Of a stretch of DNA of 64,000 nt, positions 16,076 to 24,953 are shown piece by piece. The first letter of the stretch is position 1, and the number at the start of each line of letters is the position of its first letter. The position numbers were made by a program, and so were the translations under genes. This DNA is from Ekhidna lutea (lineage in GTDB: Bacteria; Bacteroidota; Bacteroidia; Cytophagales; Cyclobacteriaceae): NCBI RefSeq assembly GCF_900188325.1, contig NZ_FZPD01000003.1, forward strand, positions 648,901-712,900, read 5' to 3'. The notes beneath the pieces were generated by a model, which was given only the letters and a program-made list of their open reading frames with translations, had not been told where the DNA came from and searched no databases.

Positions 16076-17383
16076 ATGTCATCTTTTCGGGTAGAAGGCG
16101 GTCACCAGCTAAACGGTGAAATCATCCCTCAAGGAGCCAAAAACGAAGCACTTCAGATCATATCTGCTGTCTTATTGACAGATCAGGAAGTGGTTATTCA
16201 TAAGATTCCTCAGATTCGTGATGTCCTTAAGCTTATTGACTTGTTGGAGGACATGGGAGTGGAAGTATCAAAAAATGGCGGAGAGTCATGCACTTTCAAA
16301 GCCGCCAATGTCAACCTCGACTTTTTAAACACAGAAGATTTTAAGGATAAGGCCTCAGCACTTCGAGGTTCAATTATGATCCTTGGGCCATTACTTTCTC
16401 GCTTTGGAACAGGCAGGATGCCAAAGCCCGGAGGCGATAAAATTGGACGAAGAAGACTGGATACCCATTTCGTCGGTTTCCAGAAGCTGGGAGCTAAGTT
16501 TAACTACGATTCGAAAACCTCATTTTATACGGTAGATGGCACCAATTTAAAAGGTGCATACATGCTTCTTGACGAAGCTTCAGTTACAGGTACTGCCAAT
16601 ATCATCATGGCGGCAGTGATGGCAGAAGGACTCACGACCATTTATAATGCAGCTTGTGAGCCATATATCCAACAGCTTTGTAAAATGCTCATCCGAATGG
16701 GAGCTAATATTGAAGGAGTTGGTTCGAACTTACTACGAATCGAAGGTGTAAAATCCCTCAACGGCACAGAGCATACCTTACTTCCTGATATGATTGAGGT
16801 GGGTAGTTTTATCGGCATGGCTGCAATGACCAAGTCCAGCCTTATCATCAAAGATGCACGTATAGAGGAGCTTGGTATAATTCCCGAGACCTTTATGCGG
16901 CTGGGCATTAAAATGAATTTTAAAGATGATGATATTCATATTCCAGCTCAGGAGCATTATGAAATTGATTCCTATATCGATGGTTCTATTTTGACCATCG
17001 CTGATGCCATCTGGCCTGGGTTAACGCCTGATTTATTGAGCGTGATTCTGGTAACAGCCACACAGGCACGAGGTACAGCTCTTATCCATCAAAAAATGTT
17101 TGAAAGTCGCTTATTCTTTGTAGATAAGCTAATTGATATGGGCGCGCAAATTATCCTTTGTGATCCACACAGGGCCACAGTAATTGGATTGGATCGTGCA
17201 TATCCACTTAGAGGAATCACAATGACATCCCCTGATATACGAGCAGGAGTATCTCTATTGATAGCTGCCATGTCTGCAGAGGGAGTTAGCACCATTCACA
17301 ACATTGATCAGATTGATCGTGGCTATCAATTCATAGATGATAGATTGAATGCTTTGGGAGCTAAGATTGAGCGTGTAGGGTAG
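16076..17383 (+). CDS. murA: UDP-N-acetylglucosamine 1-carboxyvinyltransferase
   Basis: First committed step of peptidoglycan synthesis: transfers enolpyruvate from PEP to UDP-GlcNAc. A 435-residue EPSP-synthase-fold protein with 'QGAKNEALQIISA' (Lys22/Asn23 equivalents), 'SALRGSIMILGPLLSRFG' and 'EVGSFIGMAAMTKSSL'. The loop that carries the active-site Cys115 in E. coli (PGGC-TIGARP) reads PGGD-KIGRRR here: residue 121 is Asp (codon 16436-16438). Asp at this place is known from other bacteria to keep activity but to prevent covalent inactivation by fosfomycin. Cytoplasmic. Same strand as the DUF4290 gene. Confidence 0.95.
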   Translation: MSSFRVEGGHQLNGEIIPQGAKNEALQIISAVLLTDQEVVIHKIPQIRDVLKLIDLLEDMGVEVSKNGGESCTFKAANVNLDFLNTEDFKDKASALRGSIMILGPLLSRFGTGRMPKPGGDKIGRRRLDTHFVGFQKLGAKFNYDSKTSFYTVDGTNLKGAYMLLDEASVTGTANIIMAAVMAEGLTTIYNAACEPYIQQLCKMLIRMGANIEGVGSNLLRIEGVKSLNGTEHTLLPDMIEVGSFIGMAAMTKSSLIIKDARIEELGIIPETFMRLGIKMNFKDDDIHIPAQEHYEIDSYIDGSILTIADAIWPGLTPDLLSVILVTATQARGTALIHQKMFESRLFFVDKLIDMGAQIILCDPHRATVIGLDRAYPLRGITMTSPDIRAGVSLLIAAMSAEGVSTIHNIDQIDRGYQFIDDRLNALGAKIERVG

Positions 17384-17395
17384 GCTGAACGCTCC

Positions 17396-17794
17396 TCATT
17401 CCATAATTCTTTTTATGTCTTTCCAAAAAAGCTTAACTTCTTTAATAGAAGTTTCAGATCTTTCGGCAAGCACCTTTTCATTAATGCTGAATTTTGTTTG
17501 CATTATTGAATTGTCACATTCAAAAAATCCCATACTCCAGGTTTTGAATTCACGGCTCTCGATTGTGCCAAGGTAGAAGAGTGTTACATCATAGTGTCTG
17601 TCATCCTTTTCAATCTTGGAATAGATTTCCTGAACCGCAGGCTCATCACCTTCAAGCACTTGAATGAACTTATTGTTGAAGTAAATTAAACACCCGGTGA
17701 TATTATATTTTTTGTTATTAGCTCGTGAGACTTCCAAAATATCAGTTATATCGACTTTTGGTTGGGCTTTTGAATGATAGACTAGCTCAAACAT
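17396..17794 (-). CDS. BLUF domain photoreceptor protein
   Basis: A 132-residue stand-alone BLUF (blue light using FAD) protein. The FAD-binding and signalling residues of the family are all present: Tyr6 in 'FELVYHS', Asn27 in 'SRANNKKYNITG', Gln45 in 'FIQVLEG', Trp86 and Met88 in 'KTWSMGFF'. Their spacing from Asn on equals that of Slr1694-type proteins. No fused output domain, so it must act through a partner. Neighbours give no clear output gene. Convergent with murA. Confidence 0.9.
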   Translation of the reverse strand: MFELVYHSKAQPKVDITDILEVSRANNKKYNITGCLIYFNNKFIQVLEGDEPAVQEIYSKIEKDDRHYDVTLFYLGTIESREFKTWSMGFFECDNSIMQTKFSINEKVLAERSETSIKEVKLFWKDIKRIME

Positions 17795-17824
17795 GGTGGC
17801 GATGATTAAAATGGAAGAATTAAA

Positions 17825-18733
17825 TTAGTACTTTTCTCCCTGCTCCGCAAGATCGTATCCTTTGCCTTTCACTTCGTTTTGAGCCTTTTTGTCAAACAGA
17901 AGTGGATTGGTATGATTAAGATGAATAAACTTGATCTTGCTCTTCACGCTTGCCGGCTCGCTATCAAATAGCAGCATGGTCTCCTCTACAAAAGGATGGG
18001 GCATTTCACTCATGGGACGGTTTGGCAACTCACCATCTTTGAAGAAAGTAGCATCTATAAATGCATGATCAATAGTCACATCCTTGACCATGTCTACAAT
18101 TTTTCTATCCCATTTGTACCATTTGTCGATATCTGGAATGAATATATATCCCTTGTTGAGTGTGGAGATTTTGAATCCTGCGGTTTCAGAATATTCATCC
18201 CGATGAGGAACCGTAAAGGCTTCAACTGTTATCGTATTAGTAATCGGAAGAGGTTGATCTTCAATCATAACAATTGGACTAACGTTTTCATAGCTAACCA
18301 ATTGACTCCATGGCCCATCAGACTTAAGAAATTCAATCATTTTTGGTAGCGCATAAACTTTTACATCTTTGGCTCCCAAAGCCTCTTTTCCAAGAAACAT
18401 GAGACCAGTATAGTGCCCAATATGTGCGTGCGTAACAAAAATTCCTGAGGGTAAATATGGATACTGACCATCCGTCAGGTCTCTGAAATATTGTAGTTGT
18501 TTGTCCAGGTCAGGAGAGGCTTCAAACATCCACCACTGTCTGGTTACTGGGTCCACCAGGGCAAGTGATGTAACATATCGGGCCATTTTTGGATTCTTGT
18601 GAGCTTTCAGGCATTCATTCTGGCAGCCAATATGTGGGAATCCTCCATCTTGAGCAGTGCCTAAAACGATGATTTGCTGAGCATGAGAGAAAATGCAACA
18701 AATGAGGATGGTGGTAGCAAAGAGGTACTTCAT
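17825..18733 (-). CDS. PqqB-like MBL-fold metallo-hydrolase, exported
   Basis: A 302-residue protein with a signal peptide (1-18) followed by a metallo-beta-lactamase fold like that of PqqB: 'IIVLGTAQDGGFPHIGC' at the start and 'GIFVTHAHIGHYTGL' near 105-120. The canonical MBL motif HxHxDH reads HAHIGH here, with Gly for Asp, and later ligands include 'FTVPHRDEYSE' and 'KFIHLNHTNPL'. No other pqq genes are nearby and the signal peptide is unlike cytoplasmic PqqB, so it is likely a hydrolase or oxygenase-like relative with another role. A terminator from the upstream TPR gene separates the two. Confidence 0.75.
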   Translation of the reverse strand: MKYLFATTILICCIFSHAQQIIVLGTAQDGGFPHIGCQNECLKAHKNPKMARYVTSLALVDPVTRQWWMFEASPDLDKQLQYFRDLTDGQYPYLPSGIFVTHAHIGHYTGLMFLGKEALGAKDVKVYALPKMIEFLKSDGPWSQLVSYENVSPIVMIEDQPLPITNTITVEAFTVPHRDEYSETAGFKISTLNKGYIFIPDIDKWYKWDRKIVDMVKDVTIDHAFIDATFFKDGELPNRPMSEMPHPFVEETMLLFDSEPASVKSKIKFIHLNHTNPLLFDKKAQNEVKGKGYDLAEQGEKY

Positions 18734-18744
18734 TAGCTAAAATT

Positions 18745-18771
18745 AAAAAAGCCCTACCAGAGGCAGGGCTT
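18745..18771 (-). terminator. Rho-independent terminator of the TPR gene
   Basis: On the minus strand AAGCCCT, 9-nt loop, AGGGCTT followed by a T run. It lies between the TPR gene stop and the PqqB-like gene start. Confidence 0.8.
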
Positions 18772-18797
18772 GATAGACTATTTCTTTTTTTTTAGAA

Positions 18798-20105
18798 TTA
18801 ACGTCGCTGAAGTTTTACTGACTCATTGATCCAGCAACCGACTGTAATGGTTTGTCCTTCCTCCATGCCTTCATTGAATATTTCTTCTATTGAAGGGAAC
18901 TGCTCTTTAGATGCTGCCATTTGTGCCTGATTGCCAGCTTTTTCATACATTTTGTGAGCAGCCAGAAACACTCCTCTGTCCATCACTTTGCTTTTATCGC
19001 CTTTGCAATCATCAAAACTGGTAAAGTACAAATTGCCAATGAGGTTATAAGCCTCAGCAGAACCTGGTTTAGCGCTAAGTGCTTCATAGGCGAGCGTTCT
19101 TGATCTGGATTTATTACCAAGTTTACTGTTCGCTACAGCCTGTCCCATTAAGGCTTCAAATTTTTCTTCATTAGTGGAAGCCAATTTAGCTGCTTCTTCA
19201 TGGTATTGGAGTCCTTTGTTGATTTCACCAATTGCGAGATATCTACTACCAATGGCATTTGCCAAACTATAAGATGGCAGCTCTTTAAACACAGGTTCGC
19301 TAGCCTCTAGAAAGTATGGCTGATCAGTGCACTTAGCCTGAACGGAGTATTTGAAAATCTTCTTCGCTGTTTCCAAATCTTCAGGATTAGACCTGAACTT
19401 AGGGACCAATTTGTCTTCAATGAATTCACAGGTAAGAATTCCTGGAATGGAGCTAAGCCAGGCATCAGTTTTTGCCTGCTCCTTATCGAGCTTATCCGCA
19501 TTTTCACCGTTTTTTCGTTTCTGATCAATGATTTCAGAGATTTGCGTGTGAATATCAAGTACCTTCTCCGCGGGCATTTTCACTGGATCAACCTGATGAT
19601 AATTTTTAGCCAGGAGCATATAGGTATTTAGGTTGAAGGTGGAAATTTCCGGACCATTCATTTCATAAGCCTGAGCATACAAATTTGCAAGCATTGGGTA
19701 TTTGGCCGGAGATTTATAATACAGCTTAAAAGCTTCGTACACTTTGCGATCCATCGTCGCAGCATCATTATCAAAATACTCCATCCGCTGATCGTACATC
19801 CACAATAGTGAGTCTTGAAGTCGCTCTTTTCTTTCTTTATCAGAGTTTTTTTTCAGCATATCCTCAATGCAGTCCACTCCTTGTATATAAATAGATGGAT
19901 TTAAATCTGGGTTGTTTTTATAAAGCCAGTTAAGCGGCTTCATTGCTTCAGCATATTTGCTCTGCGCGATCAGGAGCTTATAATATGCCTGCTTTTCCAT
20001 GGCCTGGGTTTTCATATCCGGATCATCAGGCCAGTTCCAGCCATTTTGTGCGAAAGAGAATGTAGATATGAGCACCAGAAATGTGCAAAAAGTTGATTTA
20101 ATCAT
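18798..20105 (-). CDS. TPR protein, exported
   Basis: A 435-residue protein with a signal peptide (1-19, ending 'TFSFAQ'). The rest is helical with tetratricopeptide-like repeats, clear at about 35-70 ('AYYKLLIAQSKYAEAMKPLNWLY') and about 300-400 ('NKGLQYHEEAAKLASTNEEKFEALMGQAVANSKLG', described in parts; 'SAEAYNLIGNLYFTS'). Such secreted TPR proteins are common in Cytophagales and probably scaffold envelope complexes; no specific partner is evident. The C-terminus 'TITVGCWINESVKLQRR' is a conserved-looking short tail. Confidence 0.75.
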   Translation of the reverse strand: MIKSTFCTFLVLISTFSFAQNGWNWPDDPDMKTQAMEKQAYYKLLIAQSKYAEAMKPLNWLYKNNPDLNPSIYIQGVDCIEDMLKKNSDKERKERLQDSLLWMYDQRMEYFDNDAATMDRKVYEAFKLYYKSPAKYPMLANLYAQAYEMNGPEISTFNLNTYMLLAKNYHQVDPVKMPAEKVLDIHTQISEIIDQKRKNGENADKLDKEQAKTDAWLSSIPGILTCEFIEDKLVPKFRSNPEDLETAKKIFKYSVQAKCTDQPYFLEASEPVFKELPSYSLANAIGSRYLAIGEINKGLQYHEEAAKLASTNEEKFEALMGQAVANSKLGNKSRSRTLAYEALSAKPGSAEAYNLIGNLYFTSFDDCKGDKSKVMDRGVFLAAHKMYEKAGNQAQMAASKEQFPSIEEIFNEGMEEGQTITVGCWINESVKLQRR

Positions 20106-20247
20106 GTCCTTTTGAATTGAATTTTAGTCTTTGCCTTTTGTCTTAAAATTATTCGGGCCAAAACAATGCCAAATGGTAACTAAGTGTTGGCAAATAAAAT
20201 GTTTGCAAATTGAATAATTTTTATGCTATTACGGTTGCTGATCACAT

Positions 20248-20255
20248 TAGTTTTG
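20248..20255 (+). promoter_or_regulatory. TAnnTTTG -7 element upstream of marC
   Basis: TAGTTTTG matches the Bacteroidota -7 consensus exactly and lies 29 nt before the ATG at 20285. No good -33 TTTG at the expected distance. Confidence 0.4.
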
Positions 20256-20284
20256 TGTTAAATATCACATGTTAAACCAATCGG

Positions 20285-20854
20285 ATGTTCAATTTTAAAG
20301 AAATTATAAGTGTTTCCCTCATTTTGTTCTCTGTAATAGACATTTTAGGAAGCGTTCCAATCATCATTGATTTAAGAAAAAAGTTTGGGCATGTGCAATC
20401 TGAAAAGGCCACTATTGTCTCAGGCGTGATTATGGTGATTTTCCTTTTTCTGGGAGAAAGTATCCTCAACCTCTTTGGTATTGATATTAATTCCTTTGCA
20501 ATTGCAGGAGCGATTGTCATGTTCTTGCTTGGGATGGAAATGATTCTGGGGAGGCAATTTTTCCGATCTGATCCGGAAGAGATGAAAAGCGCATCTATTG
20601 TACCACTGGCATTCCCTTTAATCGCCGGAGCAGGTACCATGACCACTTTGGTTTCGTTAAAGGCAGAGTTTTCAACTTATAATATTCTTGTTGGTATTGC
20701 AGTCAATTTGATTTTCGTCTACCTGGTTTTGAAAACGTGTGGCTGGCTTGAGCGAAAGATCGGAACTGCAGGGTTTAATATCCTTAGAAAAGTGTTCGGT
20801 ATTGTACTTTTAGCTATCGCGATCAAAATCTTCAAAAACCACCTTTTGGCATGA
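20285..20854 (+). CDS. MarC family integral membrane protein
   Basis: A 189-residue protein with about six hydrophobic segments. 'LILFSVIDILGSVPIIIDL' is the first, and 'SIVPLAFPLIAGAGTMTTLVSL' (about 102-123) is the MarC/UPF0056 signature with its Pro-Gly motif. The family was once linked to multiple antibiotic resistance, but its transport role is unclear. The stop overlaps the rnhA start (ATGATAA) so the two are coupled. Confidence 0.85.
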   Translation: MFNFKEIISVSLILFSVIDILGSVPIIIDLRKKFGHVQSEKATIVSGVIMVIFLFLGESILNLFGIDINSFAIAGAIVMFLLGMEMILGRQFFRSDPEEMKSASIVPLAFPLIAGAGTMTTLVSLKAEFSTYNILVGIAVNLIFVYLVLKTCGWLERKIGTAGFNILRKVFGIVLLAIAIKIFKNHLLA

Positions 20855-21306
20855 TAAAAATGTTTACAGATGGTGCCGCCAAAGGAAATCCGGGTCCTGG
20901 AGGCTATGGTACAATCCTTCGGTACGGTGACAAGGAGAAAGAACTCTCAGATGGATTTCGCATGACTACAAATAATCGTATGGAGCTTTTAGCTGTGATT
21001 GCAGGCCTGGAAGCTATAAAGAAGCCCGGGTGGAATGTGATGGTGGTATCTGACAGCAAGTATGTGGTAGATGCAGTAACCAAAGGCTGGCTAAAGGGTT
21101 GGGTGGTTAAGGATTTTAAGGGGAAAAAGAATCGAGACCTATGGGAGAGATACCTTAAAGCATCGGCTCCACATAACGTACGCTTTCAATGGGTGAAAGG
21201 GCATGCGGGTCATCCGGAGAATGAACGATGCGATCAACTGGCTGTAGAGGCTGCTGAACGAAAAAACCTGAAAGTAGATGCCGCATTTGAAAAAGATAGG
21301 GCATAA
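20851..21306 (+). CDS. rnhA: Ribonuclease HI
   Basis: Degrades RNA in RNA:DNA hybrids. A 151-residue protein with the four catalytic acids: Asp7 in 'MFTDGAAKGNPGPGGYG', Glu in 'NNRMELLAVIAGL', Asp in 'VVSDSKYVVDAV' and Asp in 'NERCDQLAVEAA'; the catalytic-loop His is in 'GHAGHPENE'. Length and layout match the bacterial type I enzyme. Starts inside the stop of the marC-like gene. Confidence 0.95.
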   Translation: MIKMFTDGAAKGNPGPGGYGTILRYGDKEKELSDGFRMTTNNRMELLAVIAGLEAIKKPGWNVMVVSDSKYVVDAVTKGWLKGWVVKDFKGKKNRDLWERYLKASAPHNVRFQWVKGHAGHPENERCDQLAVEAAERKNLKVDAAFEKDRA

Positions 21307-21343
21307 TCTCTTATTTTAGTCTATCAGATATAATACTTGAATC

Positions 21344-21973
21344 ATGAATTTCAATAAAGGCATTTTCTACTTCTTATTCGCAGCGATTGTGATTGGCTCA
21401 ATGGTGATTTATTTTAAAGTGCAGCGGGATTTGAAAATGGAAAATCCGAACCTTACGGATTTAGCAACCGAGCCTGACTTATTAATGAATACTGCAGATC
21501 GAACCATGCAGGATCATAAGTCACTGGCAGCTATTGGCTTTTTGGAAGATGCTATCAAAATGATGAAGCTTCTGGAGGAGGACGGAGATAGTATCAGTAC
21601 TGGGGCTATCGAGATTGCCATTTACGATCTTCAGGTTGTAGAAGAGCATATCAAGGCAGAGGATATCAATAATGATTTGATGTACGAGGCATTTGCAGAT
21701 GCCATGAACTCACTTGCTTTTGCATCACTCAGAATTTCTGAGCAATTCATTAGAGAGGGCAAAAAAGAAGAAGCAAGAATTACCATTCATCACGCCATGG
21801 ATCACCTGCAAAACTCCATTCGGTTTGCCAGAGGGCAGCAGAAAGAGGACGAGATTAAAATTGCAGCTCACCTACAGCGTCTTATCGATGATCATCTGGA
21901 GAATGATATCACTGAAATTGATTTGGTGATGGCTGAAATTGACTCAGTAGTGAAAGCGCATGTGATCAAATAG
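21344..21973 (+). CDS. Membrane-anchored helical protein, unknown function
   Basis: A 209-residue protein with one N-terminal membrane segment (about 8-24, 'FYFLFAAIVIGSMVIYF') and an otherwise helical, acidic soluble domain. It contains heptad-like stretches and repeated His/Asp/Glu residues ('ARITIHHAMDHLQNSIRFA'), giving the look of a four-helix bundle. No known family recognised. It follows rnhA by 37 bp and may be in the same transcript; the saccharopine dehydrogenase gene converges 3 bp away. Confidence 0.6.
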   Translation: MNFNKGIFYFLFAAIVIGSMVIYFKVQRDLKMENPNLTDLATEPDLLMNTADRTMQDHKSLAAIGFLEDAIKMMKLLEEDGDSISTGAIEIAIYDLQVVEEHIKAEDINNDLMYEAFADAMNSLAFASLRISEQFIREGKKEEARITIHHAMDHLQNSIRFARGQQKEDEIKIAAHLQRLIDDHLENDITEIDLVMAEIDSVVKAHVIK

Positions 21974-21976
21974 ATG

Positions 21977-23326
21977 CTATGAGTAGAAGGTAGGCTCTAC
22001 CTCACGTTCACTAAACACAAGCCCAGTATTGGTTAACTCATCCAATACAGGCTCATAGATTTCTTTTTTAATTGGAACGTGTACTCCACTCAGCTTTATC
22101 TTACCTTGAAGAATTAGTTTCGCTGCTATAGCTAACGGTAATCCAACAGTTTTTGACATTGCGGTATTCACTTCATCATCCCCCATTGTAACCATGCTGG
22201 ATTCAATTTGTCGTGGTTTTCCATCCGCCACAAAATTAAACTTGTGCCACATCACGATCATGTCCTTATCATGCGGCTCCAGCGTCCACTTCTTCTTTAA
22301 GATATGTTCCAGTATCTGTGCTGGTGTTCCCTGATTTAAGCCTACAAGCTCATCGTCAAACATTCCGAGCCATTTAAGCTTAAACATGATTCCGTTATCC
22401 AGGTCCAGACTAAGATAATGTGCTAGTTTCAGTTCAATTGAGTCCTTGGGATTATACGAAAGGAAGGAATTGATAAATTGCCTGTGTGTCATGTTGGACA
22501 CATTTTCCATCTCATAGGTATCGTCTGTGGCACCAAGTTGTACAAACACATCCCAGGCCGCACAGTATCCGGGCCTCCTAAGAGTCCCTCTGTATAATGT
22601 TTTGATTCCTCGAAGGTTGTAGACGTCCAGGTAGGAAAGCGAGTCCCTGTTTGCGTATCCTTCAAAGTATCCATGATCAGGGATGTAAATGGCCTCCGTT
22701 CTTCTAAAGAGCTTTTGATAGGGAATGTATTTATATCTACCCTCCTGAATGAATTTACAAGTTCCTTGACCAGCTAACACAACGTTTCTTGGATTCCAGG
22801 TAAACTTATACTTCCACGGATTATCGCCAACTGATTCTTCAGCCACAAGGCCACCAGTAAAGGTCTCAAAGCCAGTCAGTTCATACTTCTTTTCCCTTAA
22901 TTCATCCAGGACTTTCATTGCTGACATGTGATCAATGCCCGGGTCAAGTCCCATTTCCATTATCATCAACTTACCTGCATTCTCAAACTGACCATGAAGC
23001 GATTTAATTTCTTCTGTTAGATAAGAGGCAGTAAGAAAATGTTTTTTAAGCTCAGCGCATTTGCGAGCCACATGGATATGCAAAGAGGCTGGTAGCATAG
23101 AAATGATCAACTCATGCTCACCTACGAGATTTGTGAGAATCTCCTCGTCAAATACATCAAAAGGAACAGCCTTAGCTTGTGGGTGGTCCTTGATCTTTGA
23201 TTCAGCAAGCTTCAGATCCTTTTCCGCGATGGTAATGTTCCATTGCTCTTCTGTAGCGTGATCCAGTAAATAGTTTATTAATGCGGTTGATGATTTGCCC
23301 GCCCCGATGATCAGGATATTTTGCAT
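21977..23326 (-). CDS. Saccharopine dehydrogenase family protein (LYS9-like)
   Basis: A 449-residue oxidoreductase with an N-terminal Rossmann fold ('ILIIGAGKSSTALINYLL' at 3-20), 'ELIISMLPASLHIHVARKCA' near 75, and the saccharopine dehydrogenase C-terminal domain with 'MEMGLDPGIDHMSAMKVLDEL' near 125 and 'FTGGLVAEESVGDNPWKYKFTW'. This matches saccharopine reductase-type enzymes, which in Bacteroidota are often annotated for lysine metabolism; no lysine-catabolic genes lie beside it, so the substrate is only inferred. Confidence 0.85.
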   Translation of the reverse strand: MQNILIIGAGKSSTALINYLLDHATEEQWNITIAEKDLKLAESKIKDHPQAKAVPFDVFDEEILTNLVGEHELIISMLPASLHIHVARKCAELKKHFLTASYLTEEIKSLHGQFENAGKLMIMEMGLDPGIDHMSAMKVLDELREKKYELTGFETFTGGLVAEESVGDNPWKYKFTWNPRNVVLAGQGTCKFIQEGRYKYIPYQKLFRRTEAIYIPDHGYFEGYANRDSLSYLDVYNLRGIKTLYRGTLRRPGYCAAWDVFVQLGATDDTYEMENVSNMTHRQFINSFLSYNPKDSIELKLAHYLSLDLDNGIMFKLKWLGMFDDELVGLNQGTPAQILEHILKKKWTLEPHDKDMIVMWHKFNFVADGKPRQIESSMVTMGDDEVNTAMSKTVGLPLAIAAKLILQGKIKLSGVHVPIKKEIYEPVLDELTNTGLVFSEREVEPTFYS

Positions 23327-23364
23327 CCGGCAAATATGTGTTTATCGCAAATCTTTCAAAAAGA

Positions 23365-24117
23365 CTATTTGCTTTTTTTATTCACAATTGTGCTGGTAGC
23401 CTGATCTGTAGGTAAAATCAATAGGTCTCCAATCATCACATGTGGAGGCCTATTAAGTGTAAATTCAATAGTTTCCGCTACATCATGAGCGGTGAGGGGA
23501 GTGAAGTTTTGATAAACCTGACTAGCACGATCTGAGTCTCCTTTGAATCTCACTTCACTAAATTCGGTCTCGACAAGCCCTGGATCAATGGATGTTACTT
23601 TAATTCCGTGCTCATTTAAATCCATCCTCATGCCTTTTGTCAAAGCGTCAACGGCATGCTTAGAAGCGCAGTAGACATTCCCTCGTTGATAGACCTCAAG
23701 GCCAGCTATAGAGCTAACATTGACAATATGACCCTTTTTTCTTTCAACCATTTGCGGAATAATTGCTTTACTGACGTATAATAAGCCCTTCACATTAATA
23801 TCCATCATCGCATCCCAATCTTCCGTACTGCCTTCATGGATAAAATCCAGGCCATGCGCATTACCTGCATTGTTGATTAATACATCAATTTTTTTCCAAT
23901 CAGTGGGTAATGATTCAATCGAAGCAAAAACAGCTTCTTTGTCTCGTACATCAAAGCATAAAATTTGCACTTCACCCACCAATTCATTTTGTAGTTTTTC
24001 AAGTCGATCTTTTCGTCGGCCACAGATGATAAGTCGATACTTTTCAGATAGTAGACGTGCGGTTGCTTCCCCGATACCGCTTGTAGTTCCGGTGATAAGT
24101 GCGATTGGTTGGCTCAT
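23365..24117 (-). CDS. SDR family NAD(P)-dependent oxidoreductase (YdfG-like)
   Basis: A 250-residue classical short-chain dehydrogenase. Cofactor motif 'ALITGTTSGIGEATARLL' (6-23) with 'ICGRRKDRLEKL' (basic residues suit NADP), 'LINNAGNAHGLD' near 85, catalytic Ser in 'NVSSIAGLEVY' and Tyr-x3-Lys in 'VYCASKHAVD', then 'IDPGLVETEF'. It is most like the serine/3-hydroxy acid dehydrogenase (YdfG) group. Its ATG overlaps the porT stop by one base (TAATG), suggesting co-translation with porT and ubiE. Confidence 0.9.
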   Translation of the reverse strand: MSQPIALITGTTSGIGEATARLLSEKYRLIICGRRKDRLEKLQNELVGEVQILCFDVRDKEAVFASIESLPTDWKKIDVLINNAGNAHGLDFIHEGSTEDWDAMMDINVKGLLYVSKAIIPQMVERKKGHIVNVSSIAGLEVYQRGNVYCASKHAVDALTKGMRMDLNEHGIKVTSIDPGLVETEFSEVRFKGDSDRASQVYQNFTPLTAHDVAETIEFTLNRPPHVMIGDLLILPTDQATSTIVNKKSK

Positions 24118-24953
24118 TATCTTCCTCCTTTTCCTTTTTTCAATCTTTTCTTTTGCCTTGCCTGAATCTGGCCGGCTCCTTTTGTTTTCCCTCCTAATTT
24201 CCTCTTCCCGCTAGGCCCCCCTTCAAAGGTGATGAAAATACCCAGGTTTTGAGTTGTCAGTTTGTCTAGCCCCACGCTGAAGTCGTTTTGGTTGTCAGTG
24301 AGCATATTCCTCAGCCCATACGAATACCTGATCTCCGGTGAAAATTTGAAGTAGGCGAAGTACATATCTAAACCAACCCCCACATCTATGGCTAGATTCC
24401 AGTTTCTCAGCTCTAATTTCTGTCCAACATCCTGCTCATCTCCCTTGCCGGCAGCTTCCAGCGATGGATTGATTCCAGCAACCATATACATGGCCAGATT
24501 GCCTCTTCTTGCGGACTTATATTTCAGTAGCAATGGTAACTCCACCATAGTAGCATCTTTTAGCTCACGTTGGGTTACCCCATTTGTAAAACGGTAACTG
24601 AGGTCATTTTCATAAAATCCCACCGTTGGTAAAATCCGAAAATCCAGATATTGCGCTACTTTCATGTTAATCACAAACCCCAACTTAAACCCTCCCAGAT
24701 TTCCGGGAATGATGGAGTGAACAGTATCCATTGCTGGAGAAGTAAACTGATCCGAATACCGGATCATGTATTTAGATGAATGTACTCCGATTAAAAAACC
24801 ATAATGAATCCATTGATCCCCATAGTTAATGAGGTTATCAGTCGGGTTGTTTTGAGCCTGAGAAGAATGCCCCATTCCCAAAATGAGCAAACAAGCAATG
24901 GCTACTTTTCTCCCACGTAAATAGAGCTGATGCCTAGGGTTAATGGTTTGCAT
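24117..24953 (-). CDS. porT: PorT family outer-membrane beta-barrel (type IX secretion)
   Basis: A 278-residue protein with an N-terminal signal region (hydrophobic 'VAIACLLILGMGHSSQAQ') and a beta-barrel of alternating strands ('IHYGFLIGVHSSKYMIRY', 'GGFKLGFVINMKVAQYLDFR', 'VELPLLLKYKS'). This layout and position behind ubiE are those of PorT, a component needed for T9SS protein export. The C-terminus is a basic Lys/Gly-rich tail after the last strand. The start lies 52 bp inside ubiE in another frame; no better start is seen. Fits with the T9SS proteins at 58-63 kb. Confidence 0.82.
   Translation of the reverse strand: MQTINPRHQLYLRGRKVAIACLLILGMGHSSQAQNNPTDNLINYGDQWIHYGFLIGVHSSKYMIRYSDQFTSPAMDTVHSIIPGNLGGFKLGFVINMKVAQYLDFRILPTVGFYENDLSYRFTNGVTQRELKDATMVELPLLLKYKSARRGNLAMYMVAGINPSLEAAGKGDEQDVGQKLELRNWNLAIDVGVGLDMYFAYFKFSPEIRYSYGLRNMLTDNQNDFSVGLDKLTTQNLGIFITFEGGPSGKRKLGGKTKGAGQIQARQKKRLKKGKGGR

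Noticed and set aside
16700..16750. tRNA-like GGTTCGAAC sequence
   Set aside because: Inside murA; no cloverleaf can be drawn around it.
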